Shown in pieces: positions 14,424 to 22,939 of a stretch of 36,703 nt of DNA. The stretch's first letter is position 1, and each line of letters starts with the position of its first letter. A program made the position numbers and the translations under genes. The stretch is from Candidatus Bipolaricaulota bacterium (GTDB lineage Bacteria; Bipolaricaulota; Bipolaricaulia; UBA7950; UBA9294), in NCBI GenBank assembly GCA_026390315.1, contig JAPLGE010000069.1:1-36703 (forward strand), given 5' to 3'. The notes below the pieces were generated by a model, which made no database searches, was not told the DNA's origin, and saw only the letters and a program-made list of their open reading frames with translations.

Positions 14424-15797
14424 ATGGTAAAAGGCAACATGACGCGGAACGACTGGCTCCGGCTCGCGAGCGTGGTGATCGTCTTCTGTGGTTCTCTCGC
14501 TCTCCTGTACCCCTTCTGGCCCCTCAAGGCGGTCATTCCCCTGGGTCTCGACCTTCAGGGCGGGGTACGGCTCGTCCTCCAGGCCAAGGCGACGGAGGGG
14601 ATGAGCGCCGACCAGAAGAGAGACACGCTCGACAAGATCGTCACGATCCTCTCCAACCGCGTCGACCAGTACGGCATGGCGAACGCGGAGATCAAGCGCC
14701 TCGGCACGGACCGGGTCCTGGTGAACGTCCCCGGGACGACCAACCCGGAGGAAGCCCGGCGTCTGATCGGGCAGACCGCGATGCTCGAGTTCCGCAAGGT
14801 CATCGAAGCGGGGACGACGCCGAACTCCGACCTCGTGCCGACCTCCACGGCACAGGAGGTCCTTCGCGACCGGGAGGGGATTCCCTACATCGTGGAAAGC
14901 GAGGCACTCCTCAGCGGAGCCGCCCTCTCGGACGCGCGCGTGCGCGTCTCCCAGTCCGTGCAACAGGCGGGGCAGATGTACATCGCCCTCTCCTTCAGCC
15001 AGGACGGGGCCCAGCAGTTCGTCAAGGCGCTGAACCAGCTGAAGGTGGACGACCGCCTGGCGATCGTCCTCGACGGCATCGTCTACAGCGCGCCGCGGAT
15101 CACGGACTCGATCAAGCAGGCGGCAGCGCAGGGATGGCGCCAGGTCCAGAACGAGACGACGATCACCGGCCGCTTCACTAGAGACGAGGCGACCCGCATC
15201 GGGATCGTCCTGCGTGCCGGCGCTCTACCTGTGGCCGTTGAACCGATCGAGGAGGTCACGGTCGGTCCCACCTTGGGCAGCGACTCGGTTCGCCGCGGCA
15301 TGATCACGATCGTCGCCGGCTTTGCCATCACCCTGATCTACATGACGATCTACTACCGCACCATGGGCCTCGCGGCGGACTGTGCCTTGGTCCTCAACAT
15401 GCTGATCATGTTCGCCGCGCTGCGTCTCTTCCACGCGACGCTCACCCTGCCGGGAATCGCGGGGATCGTCCTCACGATCGGCATGAGCGTGGACGCGAAC
15501 GTCGTCATCAACGAGCGAATCAAGGAGCAGCGGCGGGCGGGGAAGGCGCCGCTCGCAGCCGTGAAGGCCGGGTTCGCGATGTCGGTCTCCGCGCTGGTGG
15601 ACGCCAACCTGACAAACCTCATCGTCGCGGTCATCCTTCTACTTGTGGGGACCGGGCCGGTGAAGGGGTTCGCGATCACCCTCGGGATCGGCGTGGTAGG
15701 GAGCCTGTACGCGGCGTACGTCCTCTGCCGACTTCTTCAGGAGAAGACCCCGCTGGGCCGGCACATCCCAGTGCGGGTCTCGTCGCCGGAGAACTAG
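14424..15797 (+). CDS. secD: Protein translocase subunit SecD
   Basis: The 457-residue protein shows the SecD layout. One N-terminal membrane helix is followed by GLDLQGGVRLVLQ, a periplasmic region with ILSNRVDQYGMANAEI and LVNVPGTTNPEEA, then a C-terminal bundle of about five helices containing the GMSVDANVVINERIKE motif, where the Asp takes part in proton-driven translocation. With SecF and YajC it pulls exported proteins across the membrane. The start has GGGGGAGG at 7-nt spacing. secF normally follows, but the next gene is holA on the other strand, whose 3' end overlaps this gene by 122 nt. SecF must be encoded elsewhere. Confidence 0.94.
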   Translation: MVKGNMTRNDWLRLASVVIVFCGSLALLYPFWPLKAVIPLGLDLQGGVRLVLQAKATEGMSADQKRDTLDKIVTILSNRVDQYGMANAEIKRLGTDRVLVNVPGTTNPEEARRLIGQTAMLEFRKVIEAGTTPNSDLVPTSTAQEVLRDREGIPYIVESEALLSGAALSDARVRVSQSVQQAGQMYIALSFSQDGAQQFVKALNQLKVDDRLAIVLDGIVYSAPRITDSIKQAAAQGWRQVQNETTITGRFTRDEATRIGIVLRAGALPVAVEPIEEVTVGPTLGSDSVRRGMITIVAGFAITLIYMTIYYRTMGLAADCALVLNMLIMFAALRLFHATLTLPGIAGIVLTIGMSVDANVVINERIKEQRRAGKAPLAAVKAGFAMSVSALVDANLTNLIVAVILLLVGTGPVKGFAITLGIGVVGSLYAAYVLCRLLQEKTPLGRHIPVRVSSPEN

Positions 15798-16719
15798 CCA
15801 CCAGGACGAGCTCGAGCAACGCGTCGGCCGGCCGGATGAGGCCGGCCTTGATGTCAAGATCGAGGCCGATCGCGCAGTCGAGGGCCGTCGCCAACTCCAC
15901 GCTCGTGCGACGGCCGGCCTGATCGAAGAGCCGGCGCGCGAGCCACGACGGGCCCCCCAGGATCGTGGCCGCGCCCTCGAAAGGCGTCTTCTCGTCGAGG
16001 AGAAGGCGAGCGGCGAGGGTGCGCCCCAGGTGTCGCACGGCCGCGGCGAAGGTCTTCGACGGGTCTTCCCGAAGCTCCGCGAGGATCGCGAGCGCCGCGC
16101 GGAGGTTCCCCTCGCCGAGGCGGTCAAGAAGTGGGTAGACCGACGCTTCTCCCCCCGCGAAAGAGAACCGGTCCACCGCGTCCTCCGCGAGCGGCCCTTC
16201 TCCCAGGGCGACGCGCAGCTTTCGGACCTCCTGCGAGATGGCGAGGAGGTCCTCGCCGCTCCGTTCGACGAGCCTCTTCCCCTCCGCCGGCGCAAGCGAG
16301 ATCCCCTGCTCGGCGAGGAGCTCGCCCGCCGCGCGCTCGAGGGCCTTTCCTTTGAACTCGGGAAACGAGACGAGGCACCCCTTCTCCCGCGCGGACTTGA
16401 GCAGGGGGGAGGACTCCTTCAGTTCGGTCGCGAGCGCGGTGAGGAAGGTCGCTGGAAGAAGCTCCCGCCGGAAGAACGAGGCAAGTCCCTTCGAGTCCTT
16501 CGCGGCCTCGGCGTGGCGGACGACGAAGTGCCGCCCTGCGACGAAGAGCGATTGAGACTCAAGCTCGATTCCCAGGGAGGCGAGGTCGACTTCGTCACCG
16601 AACGTCTTGTGCCGCTCTGTGTCGGGGAACTCCTCGAGAATCACCGAGTGTCGGGCGGCGAGCGCCCGCTCGCACCGATACGGATCCCCGAGGAAAAGGG
16701 CGAGCTGCGGTTCAGGCAT
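15676..16719 (-). CDS. holA: DNA polymerase III subunit delta
   Basis: The 347-residue protein resembles the delta subunit of the clamp loader, which opens the sliding clamp during replication. Supporting segments are LALFLGDPYRCERAL at the N terminus, the RHFVVRHAEAAKDSKGLASF strand-helix region, and in the C-terminal collar EASVYPLLDRLGEGN and DLDIKAGLIRPADALLEL. Delta proteins usually end soon after that last helix. Here the frame runs another 35 codons through the 3' end of secD on the opposite strand, giving an Arg/Gly/Pro-rich tail with no family resemblance. Either the natural stop was lost or an indel lies near 15795-15810. The ATG has a G-rich ribosome binding site. Confidence 0.85.
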   Translation of the reverse strand: MPEPQLALFLGDPYRCERALAARHSVILEEFPDTERHKTFGDEVDLASLGIELESQSLFVAGRHFVVRHAEAAKDSKGLASFFRRELLPATFLTALATELKESSPLLKSAREKGCLVSFPEFKGKALERAAGELLAEQGISLAPAEGKRLVERSGEDLLAISQEVRKLRVALGEGPLAEDAVDRFSFAGGEASVYPLLDRLGEGNLRAALAILAELREDPSKTFAAAVRHLGRTLAARLLLDEKTPFEGAATILGGPSWLARRLFDQAGRRTSVELATALDCAIGLDLDIKAGLIRPADALLELVLVASSPATRPALGCAGPAGSSPEEVGRGRTPRTGSLPRRSRG

Positions 16720-16805
16720 GTCCCCCTCGTCGAGTCAGGATAGCCGATCTTAGCGCGCGAGCCGAAAGGAGGCAATCCTCTCTGTTTGGGAGCGCGGGCC
16801 TCTTC

Positions 16806-16834
16806 TCGACAAGACGGAGCCGATCGGCTATACC
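16806..16834 (+). promoter_or_regulatory. Promoter of rnhA, probably giving a leaderless mRNA
   Basis: TCGACA and TATACC are 17 nt apart. The -10 box ends 6 nt before the GTG start codon, and no ribosome binding site fits between, so transcription probably begins at the start codon itself. Confidence 0.5.
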
Positions 16835-16840
16835 TTCCCC

Positions 16841-17305
16841 GTGCCTAAGAGAGTCACCATCTACACAGACGGCGCCTGCAGCGGGAACCCCGGCCCGGGA
16901 GGATGGGCCGCGATCCTCGAGAGTGGTCGAGAGTGCAAGGAGATCTCGGGGGGAGAGGGCTCGACGACGAACAACCGCATGGAGCTGCTCGCCGCGATCG
17001 AAGCCCTCAAGGCGCTCCTTCGTCCGGCGGAGGTCGATCTCTACACCGACTCGCTCTACCTCAAGCGCGGGGTGACGGAATGGCTTCCACAATGGAAGGG
17101 AAACGGCTGGAAGCGACGGAACGGGCGCCGGCTCCTCCCGGTGAAGAACGAGGACCTGTGGCGGGAGCTTGACGGCCTGGTCGGCCGCCACGCGGTCGCC
17201 TTTCACTGGCTGGAAGGGCACGCCGGAACGGAGGAGAACGAGCGGTGCGACGCGCTCGCCCGCGCCGCGATCCCGGTCTCCCGGACGAAGGGGCCTCGTG
17301 GCTAG
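16841..17305 (+). CDS. rnhA: Ribonuclease HI
   Basis: The 154-residue enzyme cleaves RNA in RNA-DNA hybrids, such as primers and R-loops. All four catalytic carboxylates are visible: Asp in [15 protein letters not shown], Glu in [13 protein letters not shown], Asp in LYTDSLYL and Asp in ENERCDALA. The flexible His region is [12 protein letters not shown], and the basic handle segment [11 protein letters not shown] is present. The length is normal. The start is a GTG without ribosome binding site just behind a -10 box. It overlaps the next gene by 8 nt, so the two form an operon. Confidence 0.95.
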   Translation: MPKRVTIYTDGACSGNPGPGGWAAILESGRECKEISGGEGSTTNNRMELLAAIEALKALLRPAEVDLYTDSLYLKRGVTEWLPQWKGNGWKRRNGRRLLPVKNEDLWRELDGLVGRHAVAFHWLEGHAGTEENERCDALARAAIPVSRTKGPRG

Positions 17306-18263
17306 GGTCTTCCTCACGTGCCGCGTCTTCCCGGAGGAGGTCGCGCGCCTCCGCGACGCGGGGCATTCCGTCGAGATGCGCGACGCCGCCGAGCCGATCG
17401 GGCGGGATGAGCTTCTGTTGCGGGTCAAGGACGTCGAGGGTCTCGTCTGCCTTCTCTCCGACCGAATCGACGCGGCGGTGATCACGTCCGGCGAGAGGCT
17501 GCGGATCATCGCGAACCTCGGGGTCGGCACCGACAACGTCGACGTTCCCACGGCGAGGGCAAAGGGGATCGTCGTCACGAACACGCCGGGAGCCCTCACC
17601 GAGGCGACGGCCGACCTCAGCTTCGCTCTTCTTCTTGCCGCCGCGAGGAGGCTCGTCGAGGCGGACGCCTACACGCGGTCCGGTGCCTTCCGCAGCTGGG
17701 AACTCCTCCCGCCTCACCTGGGGCTCGACGTCCACGGGAAGACGCTCGGGATCGTGGGGATGGGCCGCATCGGGACGGCGGTCGCGCGCCGGGGCCGGCG
17801 CGGCTTCGACATGCCGATCCTCTACCACAACCGCCACCAAAACGAGGAGGCCGAGCGCGATCTTTGGGCGAGGTTTGTCTCGTTCGAAGAGCTTCTCCGC
17901 GAAAGCGACTTCGTCTGCGTCCACGCGCCGCTCAGTCGGGAAACCCACCACCTCTTCGATCGGGATGCCTTCCGCCGCATGAAGAACACGGCGATCCTCG
18001 TGAACGTCGCGCGCGGTCCGATCGTCGACGAGGAAGCTCTGGTGTGGGCCCTCGAACAGGGGGAGATCGCCGGGGCAGGACTCGACGTCTACGAGCGTGA
18101 ACCGGCGGTCCACCCCGGCCTCGTCGCCCTTCACGATCGGGTCGTCCTTGCGCCGCACATCGGGAGCGCGACCGCGGAGACGCGGCGCGGCCTGGCGAGG
18201 ATCGCGGTCGCAAACGTCCTCGCGGTCCTCGCGGGGGACGCGTCCCTGAACCCCGTCGCCTAG
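17298..18263 (+). CDS. D-2-hydroxyacid dehydrogenase (glycerate dehydrogenase/glyoxylate reductase type)
   Basis: The 321-residue protein belongs to the NAD(P)-dependent D-2-hydroxyacid dehydrogenase family. It shows the N-terminal substrate domain with [11 protein letters not shown], the Rossmann motif [13 protein letters not shown], the catalytic Arg in [11 protein letters not shown], the Glu in YEREPAVHP and the catalytic His in APHIGSAT. The closest named members reduce glyoxylate or hydroxypyruvate. After the Rossmann strand a basic [10 protein letters not shown] and YHNRH may favour NADPH, which is inference. The ORF track starts at 17169, inside rnhA; the GTG at 17298, with GAAGGGG at 5-nt spacing, is the family start and overlaps rnhA by 8 nt. 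Confidence 0.92.
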   Translation: MARVFLTCRVFPEEVARLRDAGHSVEMRDAAEPIGRDELLLRVKDVEGLVCLLSDRIDAAVITSGERLRIIANLGVGTDNVDVPTARAKGIVVTNTPGALTEATADLSFALLLAAARRLVEADAYTRSGAFRSWELLPPHLGLDVHGKTLGIVGMGRIGTAVARRGRRGFDMPILYHNRHQNEEAERDLWARFVSFEELLRESDFVCVHAPLSRETHHLFDRDAFRRMKNTAILVNVARGPIVDEEALVWALEQGEIAGAGLDVYEREPAVHPGLVALHDRVVLAPHIGSATAETRRGLARIAVANVLAVLAGDASLNPVA

Positions 18264-18646
18264 GGGAAGCAGCCGAGCTGACAGGAGGAGATGTGGACTC
18301 CGAGCCCCTCGGCCGCGCAGGAGACCGCGAGTCGGGAGAGGCCCTTCTCCGCGGCGATCTCCCACGCCGAGCGGCACGGAAGCCTTCCCCCAGTGAGGCG
18401 GGCGGCGATCTCCCGCTTGAGATCGAGACTTGCCTCGGGATCCGGGTTCACGATCCGTCCCTTGCCCGTCTCCGTGTGGCCGAAGAGGCCGAGCTCGCAG
18501 TGCGAGATCTTGACCCCGATCGCGGTCGCCTCTCGGCCCAGGATGAACGGCTCGATCCCCAGGGACGCGGCGAGGTCGAAGGCGCGGCGACACGGCAGAC
18601 GTCCCGTGGGGGAGGCCGCTCGGATCGCTTCCGCGAGATCCTTCAT
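18260..18646 (-). CDS. Duplicated Cys-motif protein of unknown function
   Basis: I do not recognise a named family. The 128-residue protein is two copies of one unit of about 45 residues. Each copy has GRLPCR, a helix rich in Ala, a short loop, then a hydrophobic strand and C-x-LG-x-F. Copy 1 reads GRLPCRRAFDLAASLGI with KISHCELGLFG; copy 2 reads GRLPCRSAWEIAAEKGL with HISSCQLGCF. The middle of each unit looks like a helix-turn-helix, but two conserved Cys per unit suggest metal or redox chemistry. The ORF track starts at 18697; the ATG at 18646 has AAGGAGG at 6-nt spacing and is preferred. It overlaps the stop of the dehydrogenase gene by 4 nt on the opposite strand. Confidence 0.75.
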   Translation of the reverse strand: MKDLAEAIRAASPTGRLPCRRAFDLAASLGIEPFILGREATAIGVKISHCELGLFGHTETGKGRIVNPDPEASLDLKREIAARLTGGRLPCRSAWEIAAEKGLSRLAVSCAAEGLGVHISSCQLGCFP

Positions 18647-18768
18647 CGAAACCTCCTTGGATCGGCCATTCTCGCCGCGGAGGTCCCTGCGCGGCAACCC
18701 GCCGTGCGACGGACGGCCTCGATCGGATACCCTTTCCCCTCAGGTTCCTGTAGCCGAGAAGGAGCGCC

Positions 18769-19971
18769 ATGCTGATTTGGTCCGGGTTTTCTCTCGCCGT
18801 CGTCGCGATGCTCTACCTCTCGCGGAAGAGCCTTTCGCTTGGGATGGCGGTCGGGGCCTTCCTCCTCGCTGCCTTCACCCTTCGGCCGGTCCAGATGCTC
18901 GAGGCGCTCCGCGCGACCTTCGCCGATCCCTCGGTCCTCCTCCTCGCGCTCGTCGTGGGGACGATCCCCATGATCGGCGGCGTGCTCGAGCGTTCGGGGG
19001 AAATGGATCGCCTCGTCGCCAACATGCGGATCGGCACGAAGCCCTTCCTGGCCATCGCGCCCGCCCTGTTGGGACTCCTGCCGATGCCGGGTGGGGCCCT
19101 CCTCTCCGCGCCGCTTCTCGAGCGCGGCGCCCCGCAGGCGGCCGGGGACGTCAAGGCGGCGGCGAACGTCTGGTTTCGCCACACCCTCCTCATCGTGTAC
19201 CCGCTCGGATCGGCGCTGATCGCCGCGGCGAAGATCGCCGAGGTCGACGTCTACCGGTCGATTCCCTACCTCCTTCCGGGATTCCTCTTGATGAGCCTGC
19301 TCGGGTACGTCTTCCTCCTCCGCGGGGTCGCGGGAAGGGCGGAGAATGTCGGCCCCTTCTCTCTTCGCGGTCTCGTCGTCCCGCTCGTCGTCCTCCTTCT
19401 CGCCCCGGCCCTGGACATCGTTCTGAAGAGCGTCTTCGATCTTCCCTACTCGGAGATGAGCACAGCGATCGGGGTCGGAGCGAGCTTGGTGCTCGCGGTC
19501 GGGATCGGCCGCGTCGGGCCAAGCGCCCTCCTGGGGGTCTTCCGCGCGATGCGGCCGTGGAAGTTCTCGCTCATCATCATCGCGGTCTTCGTCTTCCTCA
19601 ACGTGTTCACGGCCTCGGGCGCACCGGAGAGTCTCGCCGCGCTCGCCCTTCCGCCCGCCGTTCTGACGGTTGGCGTCGCCCTCGTCCTCGGCTTTGTCAC
19701 CGGCAGGATCGAGACGCCCGCCTCGATCGTCATCCCGATCTACGTGATGAGCTACGGGTCGATGTCGATCCCGACCTTCGCCGTGACGTACTTCGCGGCC
19801 TTCCTGGGCTACCTCATCACGCCGACCCATCCCTGCATCTCGGTCTCGCTCGAGTACTTCTCGACCTCGCTTTGGGCCTTCTTGCGAAAAACGGCCCTTC
19901 CCTTCGCCATTGCCGTCGCGGTCATCTCGGTCGTCGGGTTCCTCGTGGTGACCGGCCGGTCGGCCGGGTAG
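18769..19971 (+). CDS. DUF401-family membrane protein
   Basis: The 400-residue protein is almost entirely hydrophobic, with about ten membrane segments. It carries the two segments typical of DUF401: LLGLLPMPGGALLSAPLLE in the first half and GYLITPTHPCISVSLEYF near the end. The layout, two halves each with a Pro/Gly-rich re-entrant-like loop, suggests an ion-transporter-type carrier; the substrate is unknown. The start has AAGGAG at 6-nt spacing. It is divergent from the duplicated Cys-motif gene with a 120-bp gap. The FucI-like gene follows after 128 bp with its own promoter, so any shared role is speculative. Confidence 0.85.
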   Translation: MLIWSGFSLAVVAMLYLSRKSLSLGMAVGAFLLAAFTLRPVQMLEALRATFADPSVLLLALVVGTIPMIGGVLERSGEMDRLVANMRIGTKPFLAIAPALLGLLPMPGGALLSAPLLERGAPQAAGDVKAAANVWFRHTLLIVYPLGSALIAAAKIAEVDVYRSIPYLLPGFLLMSLLGYVFLLRGVAGRAENVGPFSLRGLVVPLVVLLLAPALDIVLKSVFDLPYSEMSTAIGVGASLVLAVGIGRVGPSALLGVFRAMRPWKFSLIIIAVFVFLNVFTASGAPESLAALALPPAVLTVGVALVLGFVTGRIETPASIVIPIYVMSYGSMSIPTFAVTYFAAFLGYLITPTHPCISVSLEYFSTSLWAFLRKTALPFAIAVAVISVVGFLVVTGRSAG

Positions 19972-20065
19972 GCTCGTCGCCACCAGGCAGCTCGCGTCAC
20001 GGGTTGGTTCCAAAGCGGACTTGCGCGGGTGATGCGTGTCCGGCGCGAAGGTCCGCCCTTCCTCC

Positions 20066-20092
20066 TTGAGGCTCCGTTCCCCCGCTTAGGCT
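20066..20092 (+). promoter_or_regulatory. Promoter of the FucI-like gene, probably leaderless
   Basis: TTGAGG and TAGGCT are separated by 15 nt, shorter than ideal. The -10 box ends 7 nt before the ATG and there is no ribosome binding site. Confidence 0.4.
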
Positions 20093-20099
20093 CAAGGGC

Positions 20100-21314
20100 A
20101 TGGACAAGATCAAGGTGATCGCCCGCGCCTCGAGCCTTCACGGCTCGCAGGAGATGGCGCGGCTCAAGGCGCGCCTGCTCTCCGAGATCGGAGAGCGGGC
20201 GGACTTCTCCCTCGAGGAGGTCGAGTTCCCGTCCGAGGGAGGGCTCACCGCGATCCTCGTCCTGACTGGAGGGGTCGAGCGGGAGGTGTTGAAGCTCGTC
20301 TCCCAGCTCCCCTCTCCCACGCTCCTCATCGCCCATCCCGGCCACAACTCGCTTCCGGCCTCTCTCGAGGTCCTCGCCCGCATCCGGCAGGATGGAGGGG
20401 AGGGACAGATCCTGTTCGGGACGCCTCAGGCGATCGCGGCGGGGCTGAAGAGGGAGCTGCGCGTCGCGGTGGCCTGGGAGAACCTTCGCTTCAGCCGCGT
20501 CGGCTTGATCGGGGAGCCCTCCGACTGGCTGGTCGCGAGCGACGTCGATCGACCCTTCCTCAAGGGGCAACTCGGGATCGAGCTGATCCCGATCGACATC
20601 GAGGACCTCATCGAGCGGATCCGATCGGTCGCCCCGTCGCGCGGTGACGTGGCGCGGTTCACCAAAGGGGCCGCGATCTTCGGAGAGCCGAGCAAGGACG
20701 GACTCCGGGACGCCGTCTCCGTGTACACCGCACTCCGAGGGCTGGTTGACGAGCACCGCCTGTCCGCCTGTTCGGTGCGCTGCTTCGACCTCGTGACCCG
20801 CCTCCGCACGAGCGGCTGCTACGCCCTGTCGCGCCTGAACGACGAGAGGATCCCCTCCGGCTGCGAAGGGGACCTCCAGGCCTTGTTCTCCATGTACATG
20901 GGAATCCTCCTCTCCGGGGAGTCGGCGTTCATGGGGAACATCGCCTCCGTGGATACGTCGACGCGCTCTGCGACCCTTGCCCACTGCACGTGTCCCCTCT
21001 CGCTCGCGGCAAGCTACGCGATTCGCAGCCACTTCGAGTCGGGGATCGGCGTGGGGATTGGCGCGAAGATCGCGCAGGGTCCATGCACGCTCTTCCGGCT
21101 GGGGGGCGAGCGCCTCGACCACCTCTTCCTCCGTCAGGGAGGGATCGACTCGACGGCCGAGCGCGACGACCTGTGCCGGACGCAGGTCACGGTCACGGCG
21201 AGCGAGCCCCTCGATCCCCTCCTCACCGCGCCGCTTGGGAACCACCACATCCTCCTCCCCGGCCACCACGGGGAGACGATCGAGCGCTTCTTCCATCGGT
21301 TCCTCTCTCCGTGA
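20100..21314 (+). CDS. L-fucose/L-arabinose isomerase-like protein
   Basis: The 404-residue protein resembles the broad L-fucose isomerase-like family. The second half has the best landmarks: SGCYALSRLNDE, GCEGDLQALFSMYMG, SAFMGNIASVD, AHCTCPLSLA and LGNHHILLPGHHGE. The conserved Glu, Asp and His in these segments would bind the metal of a ketol isomerase. The first half has the alternating strand-helix pattern of the family, but no sugar specificity can be read. No sugar kinase or aldolase is adjacent, so the substrate is unknown. The ATG lies 7 nt after a -10 box with no ribosome binding site. The DUF401 transporter upstream may or may not be a partner. Confidence 0.8.
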   Translation: MDKIKVIARASSLHGSQEMARLKARLLSEIGERADFSLEEVEFPSEGGLTAILVLTGGVEREVLKLVSQLPSPTLLIAHPGHNSLPASLEVLARIRQDGGEGQILFGTPQAIAAGLKRELRVAVAWENLRFSRVGLIGEPSDWLVASDVDRPFLKGQLGIELIPIDIEDLIERIRSVAPSRGDVARFTKGAAIFGEPSKDGLRDAVSVYTALRGLVDEHRLSACSVRCFDLVTRLRTSGCYALSRLNDERIPSGCEGDLQALFSMYMGILLSGESAFMGNIASVDTSTRSATLAHCTCPLSLAASYAIRSHFESGIGVGIGAKIAQGPCTLFRLGGERLDHLFLRQGGIDSTAERDDLCRTQVTVTASEPLDPLLTAPLGNHHILLPGHHGETIERFFHRFLSP

Positions 21315-21315
21315 G

Positions 21316-21344
21316 TTGTGCTCGCCGACGAGGCGGGCTAGACT
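21316..21344 (+). promoter_or_regulatory. Sigma70-like promoter of the DUF3467 gene
   Basis: TTGTGC and TAGACT are exactly 17 nt apart, and the -35 box begins just after the FucI-like stop codon. Transcription would start near 21351. Confidence 0.5.
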
Positions 21345-21375
21345 CTTCTCTAGCTTTCGGGGAGGTGACCGCGGG

Positions 21376-21654
21376 ATGACCGAGCGCCAGATGCAGATTA
21401 CGGCCGACAACGAGGCCCGTCGAGGAGGCTACTCCAACCTCGCCCTCATCTCTCACCGCAAGGAGGAGTTCGTCGTCGACTTCCTGTTCGTCGACCCTCA
21501 GACGCAGGCGGCGAAGGCCGATCAGGCGCTCCTCGTCTCCCGGGTGATCCTCAACCCGGGCCACATGAAGCGGCTCTTCCAGGCGATGGGGGAGAACATC
21601 GAGAAGTACGAGAAGAACTTCGGGAAGATCATTCTCCCCCCCACGCTCAAGTGA
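21376..21654 (+). CDS. DUF3467-family protein
   Basis: The 92-residue protein matches the small DUF3467 family by size and by its core: YSNLALISHRKEEFVVDFLF, a short acidic-to-Gln loop, then VSRVILNPGHMKRLFQAMGENIEKYE. The family is widespread and its function is unknown; members are soluble. The ORF track begins at 20977, inside the FucI-like gene; the ATG at 21376 has GGGGAGGTGA at good spacing. It has its own promoter and precedes the kinase gene by 37 nt, so some cotranscription with the two-component genes is possible. Confidence 0.85.
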   Translation: MTERQMQITADNEARRGGYSNLALISHRKEEFVVDFLFVDPQTQAAKADQALLVSRVILNPGHMKRLFQAMGENIEKYEKNFGKIILPPTLK

Positions 21655-21691
21655 CGGCGTCCCCGCGCGCTGGGGACCCGTCGGAGAACGC

Positions 21692-22939
21692 ATGAGCCCG
21701 ATCGATCGCTTTGTCGACCTGAAGGAACGGGTCCTGAGGACGATCCTGGCGCGGCGGGTGACGCTTGGGGTCTTCGCCGGGGTGGCCCTGGTCGTGAAGT
21801 TCACGAGCGGGATCAGCTACTTGAACCCACTCTACTACACTCCGGTTGCGTGGTTCCTCCTGACCTTCCCCTTCGCCACGCTCGTGCGGCGGCAGAAGAG
21901 CGAGCGCTGGCTCCACTGGGTGCACACCGGTTACTTCCTCGCCGAGATCGCCCTCATCACCCTCTTCGTGCACTGGATGGGCGGAAGCGAGTGGATCGGG
22001 AACATCTTCTACCTCTTCACGGTGATCACCGCGAACTTCTTCCTGCCCCGGATGCAGGGCTACCTCGTGACGGCCGTGGTCATCCTCCTGTACGCAGGGC
22101 TCGCCCTTCTCGAGTACGCCGGCGTCATCCCGCATCGGTCCCTGTTCGCCCTTCTGGGCGAGCCGCATCGCAGCCTCTCTTACACCCTCACGACGATCCT
22201 CGCCGGGGTCGTTGGGGTCTACTTGGTCCTCACGTACACGGTGCGGACGTTCACCGAAATCGACGCGAACAAGAACCGGATGCTCGCGAAGCGAGAGGCC
22301 GAGCTCGCCGCTCTTTCCAACCGCCTCCTCTCGGCTCAGGACGTCGAACGACGCCGGATCGCCCACGAGCTGCACGACACCCTTGGGCAGTCGCTTGCTG
22401 CCGTGAGGCTCCGCCTGGCCGCGCTCCGCGACCGCATCGGCGCGGACGAGCACGAGGCGATGGCCGCGACCGTCGATCAGGCGATTCGGGAGACGCGGAC
22501 ACTCGCCTACTCGCTCCGCCCTCCCCTTCTCGACGACCTGGGCCTCGTTCCGTCGCTTCGCCGACTGGCGGCGATGGTGAGGGAGGGAAGTGGCCTCGAG
22601 GTCCTGCTGGAGCTCGAGGAAGGGGAGCGCCCTTCGGGTGCCGTCGAGAGCCTCCTCTTCTCCGTCGCACAGGAGGCGCTCTCGAACGTGGAGCGCCACG
22701 CGAAGGCGCGCAGGGTCGTGATTCGCCTGCGCCGCCATCCAGGGCGGCTTGGCTTTGAGGTCGAGGACGACGGAGTGGGGTTCCGGCCGGAGGACCGAAG
22801 TGGGCTTGGCTTGCGCGGGATGGTGGAGCGGGTGGAGGCGGCCGGGGGGAGGGTTCACGTCGTCTCCTCTCCCGGCAGCGGGGCACGGATCAGCGTGGAG
22901 GTACCCTGTGAGACCGATCCGGGTCCTCGTTGTGGATGA
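21692..22939 (+). CDS. NarL-type sensor histidine kinase
   Basis: The 415-residue protein has six predicted membrane helices in its first 190 residues with very short loops, so the sensor is probably the membrane part itself. A short coiled coil leads to a HisKA_3 dimerisation domain (ERRRIAHELHDTLGQSLA, phospho-acceptor His near 228) and an HATPase domain with QEALSNVERHAKA (N box), VEDDGVGF (G1) and GLGLRGMVERVEAAGG (G2). It should phosphorylate a LuxR-type response regulator; the next gene overlaps it by 32 nt and is the obvious partner. GGAG precedes the ATG. The ligand is unknown. The location before the hopanoid operon suggests membrane state as a signal, which is inference. Confidence 0.93.
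   Translation: MSPIDRFVDLKERVLRTILARRVTLGVFAGVALVVKFTSGISYLNPLYYTPVAWFLLTFPFATLVRRQKSERWLHWVHTGYFLAEIALITLFVHWMGGSEWIGNIFYLFTVITANFFLPRMQGYLVTAVVILLYAGLALLEYAGVIPHRSLFALLGEPHRSLSYTLTTILAGVVGVYLVLTYTVRTFTEIDANKNRMLAKREAELAALSNRLLSAQDVERRRIAHELHDTLGQSLAAVRLRLAALRDRIGADEHEAMAATVDQAIRETRTLAYSLRPPLLDDLGLVPSLRRLAAMVREGSGLEVLLELEEGERPSGAVESLLFSVAQEALSNVERHAKARRVVIRLRRHPGRLGFEVEDDGVGFRPEDRSGLGLRGMVERVEAAGGRVHVVSSPGSGARISVEVPCETDPGPRCG

Noticed and set aside
18643-20013. 456-codon minus-strand ORF opposite DUF401
   Set aside because: Asp/Arg/Glu-rich translation typical of the reverse frame of a hydrophobic protein gene.
19809-21410. 533-codon minus-strand ORF opposite DUF401 and the FucI-like gene
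   Set aside because: Charged low-complexity translation, antisense to two well-supported genes.
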